Assembly: GCA_016718315.1 (NCBI GenBank)
Contig: JADKDV010000004.1
Location: forward strand, 62,001-126,000
DNA: 64,000 nucleotides
Origin: Candidatus Obscuribacter sp.
GTDB lineage: Bacteria; Cyanobacteriota; Vampirovibrionia; Obscuribacterales; Obscuribacteraceae
Direction of reading: 5' to 3'
In this document: piece by piece, positions 52,663 to 60,815 of the stretch
How the letters are laid out: each line of letters opens with the position of its first letter
Position numbering within the stretch: the stretch's first letter is position 1
Notes under the pieces: generated by a model
Seen by the model: only the letters and a program-made list of their open reading frames with translations
The model's database searches: none
What the model was told of the DNA's origin: nothing
Position numbers and translations under genes: made by a program

Positions 52663-53484
52663 ATGACCGACAGTACCAATCACGAAGATCTGCCATCTCA
52701 TGCCCACGAAAGGCTGGCACAAATGCGCGGTCGCGGTGACAAGCGTACTTTGTTCACTTCAGATCTTTCAGTTAATGAATTTTTGCTTGTTAAAGAAGCA
52801 GGCTTTGAGCCAGTAGGCATGGTCGTGGGCTCCTCTATTTATCATATTGGCTTTCAGCAGGCACGCTGGACTAAAAACGAAGAAATGCAGGTCTTGACCC
52901 AGGCAATGTATCACGCTCGTGAACTAGCTATGACTCGTATGGAAGAAGAAGCTGATGAACTGGGGGCAGATGGCGTTGTCGCTGTCCGGCTCAAAGTGAA
53001 GCACCTGGGTTGGGGCGAGAGTCTGGCTGAATTTGTGGCAATTGGCACAGCTGTTGTTGCCAGTGATAAGAGCACTAACTGGCGCACTAACACCAATAAG
53101 CCTTTTACATCGGATCTCTCCGGTCAGGACTTCTGGACTCTGATGAAGGCTGGTTATAGACCGGTTGGTATGGTCATGGGTAACTGTGTCTATCACGTAG
53201 CTCACCAGGGCTTTGGTCAATGGTTTAAAAACGTCGGGCAAAACGTCGAAATGACTAACTTTACCCAGGCCCTCTATGATGCCCGTGAGCTGGCTATGGA
53301 GCGCATGCAAAACGAGGCTGTGCAGCTCCATGCTGACGGTATCGTGGGAGTTGATATACATGAAGGCAGCTATGCCTGGAGTGATCATATTATTGAGTTT
53401 TTCTCGGTCGGTACGGCTATCGTAGCTATGCGCGCTGATCACCATATCCCCGCACCGCAGTTGGTGCTTTCGGTGAACGATTAA
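52663..53484 (+). CDS. Protein with two YbjQ-like domains, paralogue of the previous gene
   Basis: A 273-residue protein, start with AAGGAGAG upstream. Two copies of the YbjQ-like domain: EAGFEPVGMVVGSSIYHIGF with ARELAMTRMEEEADELGADG and FVAIGTAVV; then AGYRPVGMVMGNCVYHVAH with ARELAMERMQNEAVQLHADG and FSVGTAIV. The pair at 51628 and 52663 arose by gene duplication in addition to internal duplication, giving four domains in all. Function is unknown; location is cytoplasmic. Confidence 0.78.
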   Translation: MTDSTNHEDLPSHAHERLAQMRGRGDKRTLFTSDLSVNEFLLVKEAGFEPVGMVVGSSIYHIGFQQARWTKNEEMQVLTQAMYHARELAMTRMEEEADELGADGVVAVRLKVKHLGWGESLAEFVAIGTAVVASDKSTNWRTNTNKPFTSDLSGQDFWTLMKAGYRPVGMVMGNCVYHVAHQGFGQWFKNVGQNVEMTNFTQALYDARELAMERMQNEAVQLHADGIVGVDIHEGSYAWSDHIIEFFSVGTAIVAMRADHHIPAPQLVLSVND

Positions 53485-53569
53485 ATTGCATAAGAGCCTG
53501 CTTTTTGACTCAGGACTTTGTAAATTGAATTTTTGACCGTTTACCCTGTCTTTTTTCTTTTGCATCGTG

Positions 53570-53594
53570 TGAGAAATTGGCCGAATTTTTCTCA
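53570..53594. promoter_or_regulatory. 25-nt palindromic element, copy 2
   Basis: Same dyad as 22139-22163 (TGAGAAATT-N5-AATTTTTCTCA; one central base differs). It lies 163 nt upstream of the first gene of the five-gene Cys-domain array, whose sixth relative sits next to copy 1. Function as an operator is inference. Confidence 0.6.
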
Positions 53595-53756
53595 TATGAT
53601 GCATGAAGCCAGAAGTATGCCAGTGGGCGGCAGTTTTTTAGTAATGGCTAGCGGCAGTGACAGGAAAAACCCTGGCTTATTTCAGGATTTACCCTGGCGA
53701 GTTAAAACTCCTCAAGGGGAATAATCGTAATACCCTGCAATAGCTATCGAGTTTTT

Positions 53757-54545
53757 ATGCCGAGCACAAATCCCACGTTTTTAGACACTTTGCATATTGC
53801 CAGTCCCTGTCCAAAACTTTGGACCGATATGGAGCAGACCGGTGCTGCTGCTGTCAGGTTTTGCGGCGATTGCAAAAAAAATGTCTACGATGTGTCGCAG
53901 ATGACCAGGCGGGATGCTGAGCTATTAATTCAGCGCACTGAGTCTGGTCGTTTTGAGCTAAATCTGCCGTTTGTGTCCGGTCAGGCTCAAATTGATGAGC
54001 AAGGCGCATCAGCCGATGAGACGAGTGGTCCATCTATATGTTTGCAGCTTTACCGCCGCGCTGACGGCACGGTGATCACAGATGACTGTCCTAACGGGCT
54101 CAAAGTAATTAGAGACAGTTGGCGTCGTCTTAGACAACTGGCTATTGCTGGAGTGGCGATGATTTGTGCGCCCTGGGGATTTACTCCAGTCCAGGCTCAA
54201 AATAGTACTGAGATGGTAAAAGGGCGAGTATCGCCTGCCTACAACTGGAATCGGGAAGCCAACAAACATGCCGATATTAAGGCATTGGCTGATAAGTTGA
54301 GTGTGCTTGAGGTCAAACCTCAGCCTGGTGACGACGATCGCCTGGAGATGTGCAAGCTCAATTTTGAGTTAGCAAGACTTGGTGATAAGCATAATTTGCT
54401 TAATTTTGCCCATTTGCATTTTACAGCAGCCCAACGCCTGGCTAAGACTGTGCCAGGACAGCACAAACTCCTAAATCAAATAGAAGCTGAGTTAGCTAAA
54501 AATAGCCAAAAGCTAAATCCAGAAGCACCACGGGGTAACAAATGA
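53757..54545 (+). CDS. Cys-domain membrane protein, array member 1
   Basis: A 262-residue protein. The Cys domain covers SPCPKLWTDME (Cys18), VRFCGDCKKNVYDVSQM (Cys36, Cys39), SICLQLYRRADG and TDDCPNGLKVIRDSWR. A hydrophobic helix follows (about 124-146), then a helical tail with MCKLNFELARLGDKHNLLNF. Member 1 has an extra 30-residue insertion before SICLQLY compared with the others. Probably the Cys domain is cytoplasmic and the tail exported, or the reverse. No function is known. Its TGA overlaps the next ATG (ATGA), implying translational coupling. Confidence 0.8.
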   Translation: MPSTNPTFLDTLHIASPCPKLWTDMEQTGAAAVRFCGDCKKNVYDVSQMTRRDAELLIQRTESGRFELNLPFVSGQAQIDEQGASADETSGPSICLQLYRRADGTVITDDCPNGLKVIRDSWRRLRQLAIAGVAMICAPWGFTPVQAQNSTEMVKGRVSPAYNWNREANKHADIKALADKLSVLEVKPQPGDDDRLEMCKLNFELARLGDKHNLLNFAHLHFTAAQRLAKTVPGQHKLLNQIEAELAKNSQKLNPEAPRGNK

Positions 54546-55309
54546 GTTCCGAGCCTTCAATTCTTGATAATTTGCGTGTAGCCAGTCCCTGTCCCAAGCT
54601 CTGGGGTGACATGGAGTTGACGCCGGAGCAGTCGGTGCGCTTTTGTGGTGATTGCAAAAAAAATGTCTACGATGTCTCTAAAATGTCCCGCAAAGACGCT
54701 GAGCTGGTTTTGCAAAAAGCCTGTGCCCAGCAAGCCGAAGGCAGCGGCAGATCTCTTTGTATGCAGCTATACAAGAGAGCTGACGGTACGATAATCACAG
54801 ATGATTGTCCTGTAGGACTCAGACGTATGCGTGATAGCTGGCGATTGGTTAAGCGCTCTGCTGCCTCTGTTATTGCCCTTGTATTATGTCAACTTGGCCT
54901 CAGTGGCCTTGGGTCAAAAGTCCAGGCTCAGCCTGATATGAGAGCTGGTGGTATTTGTCCGGTAATTGACTGGGAGGCACAAGCTGCCAAAAATCCTGAG
55001 ATAAAGAGGCTTCAGGGAGAGCTTAAAGCACTGGAGTCCAAGCCTAAGGGCGCTGGCAGTGTGCCAGACGGCACACTTTTGCAAAAGTGCAAACTCAATT
55101 TAGAGCTAGCCAAACAAAGTGATAAGTGTCAATTGCCAATGTATTCGCGCACACGCTACAAAGAAGCCTGGCAGCAGATCAATGCCATTGATGGTGAAGA
55201 TAAGCTCAGAGGCGAGATCCAATCTGGCATGGCTAAAAATGCCAAAATCCTGGGCATCACTGAGACAATTGCTGCTCCCAACTCTGGCAATAAAACTAAG
55301 ACTAAGTAG
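54542..55309 (+). CDS. Cys-domain membrane protein, array member 2
   Basis: A 255-residue paralogue. Cys domain: SPCPKLWGDMELT, VRFCGDCKKNVYDVSKMSRKDAEL, SLCMQLYKRADG and TDDCPVGLRRMRDSWR. A transmembrane helix lies at about 105-125 (SAASVIALVLCQLGL), and a helical tail contains KCKLNLELAKQSDKCQLPMYSR. It starts inside the stop codon of member 1 and is followed by a 43-nt spacer carrying an exact short repeat (CAAACTAAGACTAAGTA-like) before member 3. Confidence 0.8.
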   Translation: MSSEPSILDNLRVASPCPKLWGDMELTPEQSVRFCGDCKKNVYDVSKMSRKDAELVLQKACAQQAEGSGRSLCMQLYKRADGTIITDDCPVGLRRMRDSWRLVKRSAASVIALVLCQLGLSGLGSKVQAQPDMRAGGICPVIDWEAQAAKNPEIKRLQGELKALESKPKGAGSVPDGTLLQKCKLNLELAKQSDKCQLPMYSRTRYKEAWQQINAIDGEDKLRGEIQSGMAKNAKILGITETIAAPNSGNKTKTK

Positions 55310-55352
55310 TTAGTCAAACTAAGACTAAGTAAAAAGCAAAGGATAAATAGTA

Positions 55353-56210
55353 ATGAGTACTGAGCCCAATAATCTATTTGATCTCTCCAGTGCCTCTATC
55401 CGAGCCAGTGTCATTGACAGTCTAAGCATAGCCAGTCCCTGTCCCAAGCTCTGGAGTGAGATGGAGTTGACGGGCAGTGAGGCAGTGCGTTTTTGTGGTG
55501 ATTGCAAAAAAAACGTCTATAACGTCGCTCAGATGTCTACTTCTGAAGCAGAGTTATTGCTGCAAAAAGGTTGTGCCCAAAAAGAGGCTGGTATCGAGTC
55601 ATCGGTCTGTATGCAGCTCTACAGGCGAGCTGACGGCACAGTCATTACTGACGATTGCCCTGTTGGTCTGAGGCGCGTGCGTGATGCCTGGTACAGAGCT
55701 AAACAACGCGGCGCAGCTGCGCTTGCTCTTGCTTTTGGTGGTATTGCTGGTTGCTTAGGGGTGCGCGCTGATGAGGCCAAACAGGTCGTGTCACCGGCTG
55801 TGCCTGCCGGGCGGGAGCACATGCTACGCGGTGATGTGATTGGGGGCGAGGCAGTTATGAGGCCTACTGCCGCCACCTGGGAGGTGATGGCACTCAAACA
55901 CCCCCAAATAAACACTCTAATGAATAAGTTTAAGGCTGTAGCAGCCCAGAGCAAATGTACTAATAGTGACAGACTGGCAATGTGTAAGCTTAACTTTGAG
56001 ATGGCTAAATTGGCTGATGCCAAAGGTGTGCCAATGTTTGCCCAGGCTCGTCTACTAATGGCTCAAACTGTTGCTGAGACCATGCCTGGTCAAAAGGCTT
56101 TGCTCAAACAGATACTATTGCAACGTCAGATTAATGATACTGCTCTTGGTGGCATCAAAAAAGACGAAATCGCCGCTCGATTGAAGGCTCTTGAAGGAGA
56201 AGCAAAATGA
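55353..56210 (+). CDS. Cys-domain membrane protein, array member 3
   Basis: A 285-residue paralogue. The N-terminus is longer by about 20 residues. Cys domain: SPCPKLWSEMELT, VRFCGDCKKNVYNVAQM, SVCMQLYRRADG and TDDCPVGLRRVRDAWY. A hydrophobic helix lies at about 126-146, and an exported-looking tail has MCKLNFEMAKLADAKGVPMFAQ and PGQKALLKQI. It overlaps the next gene by ATGA. Start ATG at 55353 has AAAGGA upstream. Confidence 0.8.
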   Translation: MSTEPNNLFDLSSASIRASVIDSLSIASPCPKLWSEMELTGSEAVRFCGDCKKNVYNVAQMSTSEAELLLQKGCAQKEAGIESSVCMQLYRRADGTVITDDCPVGLRRVRDAWYRAKQRGAAALALAFGGIAGCLGVRADEAKQVVSPAVPAGREHMLRGDVIGGEAVMRPTAATWEVMALKHPQINTLMNKFKAVAAQSKCTNSDRLAMCKLNFEMAKLADAKGVPMFAQARLLMAQTVAETMPGQKALLKQILLQRQINDTALGGIKKDEIAARLKALEGEAK

Positions 56211-57085
56211 CCGCGCAGTCCAATAAAAGCTTTGTGCTGGACAATCTCAGTATCGCCAGTCCCTGTCCCAAATTGTGGAGTGAGATGGAGCTTACAGATG
56301 CAGATGCTGTAAGGTTTTGCGGTGACTGCAAAAAAAATGTCTATGATGTCTCTCAAATGACCACCGCCGAGACCGAGCTACTGGTGCAAAGAGCCAGCGC
56401 TGCTGAGGCTGCGGGGCAGGGGCGATCGCTTTGTATGCAGCTTTACCGGCGAGCTGACGGTACTGTCATCACTGATGACTGCCCTGTGGGCTTAAGACGT
56501 TTGCGTGACAGTTGGCGCAAAGTGCGCAATGCCGCTGCTGCAGCCATTGCACTGGTATTGACTCAAGCTGGTGTGTCTTTTGCTGACAGCAAAGAGCCTT
56601 GTAAAACTACTCCTGGCACAACCGCAAAGTCTGGTTCGACTAGTGGCGCTAGCAGTAGTAGTAGTAGTAGTAGTAGTCAGGGCGCCGAGCGTGGCGAAGC
56701 CAATGTACAAAACAGACCAGTTATACCGAGGACCGGAGGCATGGTAGCGCCGAGCTTTGAGTGGAATATGGAAGCTGCTAAGGTGCCTGAAATCAAAGTC
56801 ATACTCGATAAACTCATGGCAATGCAAAGCAAGCCTAAGCAGTCTAAGGCTGAGCGTATTGAGCAGGCTAAGCTGCAATTTGAAGTAGCAAAGCTGGGTG
56901 CGAAGAAAAATATGGCAAGATTTGCTCAAGATCATTATCTATCGGCTCAAAATCTAGCCGAGATGTATGACGATCAAAAGCCATTGCTCAAGAAGATTTT
57001 GTTGGAACGTCAAAAAAATGACGAAAAACTTGGTGGTTACGCCAGGCAAGATATTGAGAAAAAACTGAAGGAGATTGGAGAGTAA
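56207..57085 (+). CDS. Cys-domain membrane protein, array member 4
   Basis: A 292-residue paralogue. Cys domain: SPCPKLWSEMELT, VRFCGDCKKNVYDVSQM, SLCMQLYRRADG and TDDCPVGLRRLRDSWR. A hydrophobic helix lies at about 108-126, and then a Ser-rich linker is encoded by an AGT run (56654-56677). The helical tail reads LQFEVAKLGAKKNMARFAQDHY, lacking the Cys of members 1-3. It is translationally coupled to member 3 and ends 1 nt before member 5. Confidence 0.8.
   Translation: MTAQSNKSFVLDNLSIASPCPKLWSEMELTDADAVRFCGDCKKNVYDVSQMTTAETELLVQRASAAEAAGQGRSLCMQLYRRADGTVITDDCPVGLRRLRDSWRKVRNAAAAAIALVLTQAGVSFADSKEPCKTTPGTTAKSGSTSGASSSSSSSSSQGAERGEANVQNRPVIPRTGGMVAPSFEWNMEAAKVPEIKVILDKLMAMQSKPKQSKAERIEQAKLQFEVAKLGAKKNMARFAQDHYLSAQNLAEMYDDQKPLLKKILLERQKNDEKLGGYARQDIEKKLKEIGE
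56654..56677 (+). repeat. (AGT)8 microsatellite inside array member 4
   Basis: Eight uninterrupted AGT units coding a Ser tract in the linker after the transmembrane helix. Slippage here would change linker length by whole residues without a frameshift. Confidence 0.9.
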
Positions 57086-57086
57086 G

Positions 57087-57956
57087 ATGAGCACAGAATC
57101 AGCCAGCAAATTAGTCCTGGACAACTTGCGCATTGCTTCGCCCTGCCAGATGTCCTGGGATGATATGGACCTCACTGCCGAGGATTCGGCGCGCTTTTGT
57201 CAGTCGTGCACCAAAAATGTCTACGACGTCTCTTTGATGAGTCGCACAGAGGCCGAATTATTGTTGCAGCGCGCTACTGTCAATAATCCCGATGGCAGTG
57301 TCTGTCTGCGCCTTTTCAAAAGGCAGGACGGTACGGTAATAACTGACGACTGTCCAGTTGCTCTCAAGCGTATTCGCAATCTCTGGCGCAAACTGCAAGG
57401 TGTGGCAGCGGGTATTTTTGCCTTTGCCATCTCCGGTGGTGCCGCCAGCGCTCAGGACAATGGTGGTCTAATTATGGGCAAAGTGGCTCCATCATCAATG
57501 AACAAACCTACCCAAAGAGTCAATCCCAAAGGCAATCAAAATGGCGCACTGATGGGCGATCCTAAGACTGGCAATGTCGCTCCCGGTGCGCAAGTGATGT
57601 TGGGATCTCCTGTGCCGACAAAGCCTGTACCTCTTGGTGGTAAGCCGGTCTCGTCCGTGACATTTAGGGATCAGGCTATGGCTCTGCCTGGTATGCAAGC
57701 CTTGTTTGACAGGCTAAAGCCCCTGGAGATGCGCCCCCAGCCTAGTGATGCTGAGAGGCTAAAGATTGCTAAGTTGCACCTGGATATTGCCAAGCTGGCT
57801 GACAGTAAAAACATCCCACTATTTGCTCGTGGACACTATCAGAGCGCCAAAAATATGGCTCTCTCTGTGCCTGGTCAAGACGCTCTTGTGGAGGACATTA
57901 CTAAGCGCTATAGCCGCAATAGTACCAAACTAAAAATGCCCAGCTGCGATCAATAG
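57087..57956 (+). CDS. Cys-domain membrane protein, array member 5
   Basis: A 289-residue, more divergent paralogue. Cys domain: SPCQMSWDDMDLT, ARFCQSCTKNVYDVSLMSRTEAEL, SVCLRLFKRQDG and TDDCPVALKRIRNLWR. A hydrophobic helix lies at about 108-124, followed by a Gly/Pro/Asn-rich linker and a helical tail with IAKLHLDIAKLADSKNIPLFARGHY. GGAG precedes the ATG. SPC-QM-SW and FC-QS-C resemble the remote copy at 21355 more than the other members do. Confidence 0.8.
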   Translation: MSTESASKLVLDNLRIASPCQMSWDDMDLTAEDSARFCQSCTKNVYDVSLMSRTEAELLLQRATVNNPDGSVCLRLFKRQDGTVITDDCPVALKRIRNLWRKLQGVAAGIFAFAISGGAASAQDNGGLIMGKVAPSSMNKPTQRVNPKGNQNGALMGDPKTGNVAPGAQVMLGSPVPTKPVPLGGKPVSSVTFRDQAMALPGMQALFDRLKPLEMRPQPSDAERLKIAKLHLDIAKLADSKNIPLFARGHYQSAKNMALSVPGQDALVEDITKRYSRNSTKLKMPSCDQ

Positions 57957-58035
57957 TGTTAAACACTGGCCCGGTGCACAAATAAATTGCTCAAAAACAA
58001 TGCTAAACTCATCTGCTCTTAGTGGATAGTTTGTT

Positions 58036-58947
58036 ATGCATTTTATTTTTTGCGCCAGCCCTCTAGATAAGACCAAGCCTGATGAAGAATATCGCGCTGA
58101 GCTGAGTGCCGCCAGACAAAGGGGCGAAACAGTCAGTCTCATTGATTTTGAGGCACTGGCACGGGAAGGTGATGCCGACAAGGCGCTCGTCAATTTGACA
58201 GAGCCCAGAAGCGGCGGCGAGATGGGGATTTACCGGGGCTGGATGCTCAGTCCCGCCCGTTATAAATTGCTCTACAGTGCTTTGCAGAGACGTGGTATCG
58301 AGCTAATCAACGACCCTGTTAGTTATCGGCAATGTCATTATTTGCCTGACTGGGTGGAGCTTTTTGAAGGGCGTACACCCAAGTCGGTCTGGATTGAAAG
58401 CGATAAGCTATCCTCCAACTTGCTTGAGTCGGTCATGGAAAAGCTCAAAATTTTTGGCTCAAAACCGGTCATACTCAAGGATTTTGTCAAATCCGAAAAA
58501 GATCACTGGCAAGAGGCTTGTTTCATTCCTGATGCTTCCGATAGAGAAGCAGTACAAAGAGTGGTTACGCGCTTTTTGGAGTTGAGAGGCGATGCCCTTG
58601 AGGGTGGTCTGGTATTTAGGGAGTATGTTGATCTCAAGCCACTGGGCCAGCGCTCTAAGAGTGATATGCTACTGACAAGAGAGTACCGGCTTTTTGTATT
58701 TGCTGGCAAAATAGTCTACTGGACTCCTTACTGGGAAGAAGGCGATTACGGAGACGGCGAGCCGCCTCTCGGTGTCTTTGCGCCACTAGCACGTAAGCCA
58801 GAGAGCAATTTTTTTAGTATGGATGTAGCTCAGACTAAAGCTGATCAGTGGGTCATTGTAGAGCTGGGTGATGGTCAGGTCTCAGGCTTGCCTGATGACT
58901 CCAGTGTCGATGACTTTTATACAAGTCTTTGCCGTTCTGGTATTTAG
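58036..58947 (+). CDS. ATP-grasp-like protein
   Basis: A 303-residue soluble protein. The pattern PVILKDFVKSEKDHW (nucleotide-binding strand and Lys), FRLEYV-like GLVFREYVDLKPLG, and TREYRLFVFAGKIVYWTPYW is typical of ATP-grasp ligases of the R2K clade. These enzymes join a carboxylate to an amine or modify peptides using ATP. The substrate is unknown. It starts 79 nt after the Cys-domain array, so it could be part of the same transcript; no terminator was seen between them. Confidence 0.65.
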   Translation: MHFIFCASPLDKTKPDEEYRAELSAARQRGETVSLIDFEALAREGDADKALVNLTEPRSGGEMGIYRGWMLSPARYKLLYSALQRRGIELINDPVSYRQCHYLPDWVELFEGRTPKSVWIESDKLSSNLLESVMEKLKIFGSKPVILKDFVKSEKDHWQEACFIPDASDREAVQRVVTRFLELRGDALEGGLVFREYVDLKPLGQRSKSDMLLTREYRLFVFAGKIVYWTPYWEEGDYGDGEPPLGVFAPLARKPESNFFSMDVAQTKADQWVIVELGDGQVSGLPDDSSVDDFYTSLCRSGI

Positions 58948-58970
58948 TTTGAGGCTTTTGCCTTGAGCTA

Positions 58971-60356
58971 TTAACTCGAAAACCCAATACCAAAGGCGTC
59001 TAATAGCTTGAGCAAGACGCCCGGATTTTGTCCCTGGTCGACTTTGCGCAGAGCGCCCGTGACCATGCCTACTGAAAGTGAACGCAAGGGTTCTGGCGGG
59101 TAGGGCATTGGTTTTTCTTTGACCATTTTGAGATTTAATAGATCACTATTTTTGCTCAAAGTCATGTGGGCCAGTACTTTGCCAGCCAGTTTGGTCGAGC
59201 CGATGCCATGTCCTGTATAGCCCAGAGCATAGAGTACTTTGCCATCATGGGCAGTGCCAAAAAATGGTGTTAGTCTGGTGGTGGAGGCAATCGGACCGCC
59301 CCAGGCATAAGGCCACTCTATGGTCTTAGCTAGCTGGGGGAAGTGTCTATTAAAGCTTTCTTTGAGCGTTTTGTAATGATGCTCAGAGTGGTCGTGCTTT
59401 TCGTTTACCTGATTGGGAGCGTAGTACATTGCTTCGCTTGTGCCCCAGAGGATGCGATTATCGGCTGTGATGCGATAGTAGTTAAAAAATGTGCGACAGT
59501 CGACAATGGCTTCTTTGCCCTGCCAGCCAATCGATGCTAGTTCCCCTTCGCTCAGTGGTTGGCTGACCAGGATATAGTCGTATAGCGGGATGAAGCGCCA
59601 GAGCAAACCCGGCATGAGATGATGACTGTAGGCATCTGTAGCCAGGATTGTCTTGTCGGCTGTGATATTGCCGCGATCTGTGCTCACGCCACTCTTTGTA
59701 AGAGCAGTGACCTTTGTCCTTTCCAGTATTTTGACGCCTTGCGCCGTCAGGCTCTGAGAGAGTCTGTCGACCAGTTTGATGGGATTGATGATACCGCCGC
59801 CCGGTACAAAAGCACCGCCAAGATAAAGCGGGCTGTCCAGGCGCATTTTAATTTGGCTGGCGTCAAGCAATTTGTATCCAGGTATATTGAGACTCTGGGC
59901 TACTTCTATGAGTGCGCGTAAATCATCCATATGCTTGTCGGTCAGTGCCACAAACAGCTGTCCGCTACCGACATAGTCACAGTGATCGGCAAATTGAGCT
60001 AATTCTTCGATGTTTTTTAGTCCGATTTTAGCCAGCCTGGCTGCTTCATCGCGACCAAAATGAGTAATAGCCAGTCCGTGGGTATGATCGATACAGTTGC
60101 TAATCACTCCGGCGTTGCGCCCGCTGGCACCGTATCCGGTGACGCCTTGTTCGACTATGGTGATATCGAGATTACTGTCGAGCTGGCGTAAATAGTGAGC
60201 CGTCCACAGTCCAGTAAAGCCTGCTCCGATAATTACGACTTTGGTTTTATGATCTTTGCCTGGCGCAAATGTGGCTTCTGCAAGTTGAGCTTGCAGATCA
60301 GGTTTGTGGCGATTGGCTAGCCAGTAGCAGGATTGTTCAATCGGTAGCATAGCCAA
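58971..60356 (-). CDS. FAD-dependent amine/amino-acid oxidoreductase
   Basis: A 461-residue DAO-family flavoprotein. The FAD-binding VVIIGAGFTGLWTAHYL lies near residues 40-56, then VEQGVTGYGASGRNAGVIS, ILATDAYSHHLMPGL and a C-terminal ALGYTGHGIGSTKLAGKVLAHM. This layout matches gamma-glutamylputrescine oxidase-like and glycine oxidase-like enzymes, which oxidise primary or secondary amines. No signal peptide. It converges with the ATP-grasp gene, with 23 nt between stops. Substrate not deducible. Confidence 0.88.
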   Translation of the reverse strand: MAMLPIEQSCYWLANRHKPDLQAQLAEATFAPGKDHKTKVVIIGAGFTGLWTAHYLRQLDSNLDITIVEQGVTGYGASGRNAGVISNCIDHTHGLAITHFGRDEAARLAKIGLKNIEELAQFADHCDYVGSGQLFVALTDKHMDDLRALIEVAQSLNIPGYKLLDASQIKMRLDSPLYLGGAFVPGGGIINPIKLVDRLSQSLTAQGVKILERTKVTALTKSGVSTDRGNITADKTILATDAYSHHLMPGLLWRFIPLYDYILVSQPLSEGELASIGWQGKEAIVDCRTFFNYYRITADNRILWGTSEAMYYAPNQVNEKHDHSEHHYKTLKESFNRHFPQLAKTIEWPYAWGGPIASTTRLTPFFGTAHDGKVLYALGYTGHGIGSTKLAGKVLAHMTLSKNSDLLNLKMVKEKPMPYPPEPLRSLSVGMVTGALRKVDQGQNPGVLLKLLDAFGIGFSS

Positions 60357-60815
60357 AGTCTAACACTCTTAGACAATTTCAAGCTGCAGATTGCGCGAGG
60401 TCTGCGAGGTTGTCTCTTTGCAAGCTTTTGGTAGCAAAGAGATATTGTGGCGATTCCGCCAGTGGTGGCACTGTCTCGTTATTGCCAATATGTTGCGACC
60501 TTAGCGCCCTTATCAAGTGGCTTGGGCACTGCTGTTTACTGTTGAGCTTGTTTGCACAATTACTCTGTTGCTTTTAGTAATTTGCACTGTTATTGGTTGT
60601 CATAAGCTTGCAGCGCTGGGCCTAATGTACTGGCATTTAAAAGCAATAAATAAACTGTGATTGTAATTAACTGACTCGTGCTGTTAGAAAAAAACATATT
60701 ACTGCAACTTCTCTTTCTCTCTTCTTAAAAACAGCCAACACACCACCTCACGCTAACCACAGCAGAGCCGCACCAGCGGTGTTGGGCTTGACGCTCTGCT
60801 CGGGAGGAGATTGTC
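60357..60815. other. Intergenic region, no gene seen
   Basis: A 459-nt gap between divergent genes, holding promoters for the oxidoreductase (leftward) and the ABC transporter (rightward). It is AT-rich with short T and A runs. It ends in GGGAGGAGA, the ribosome-binding site of the transporter. Confidence 0.45.
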
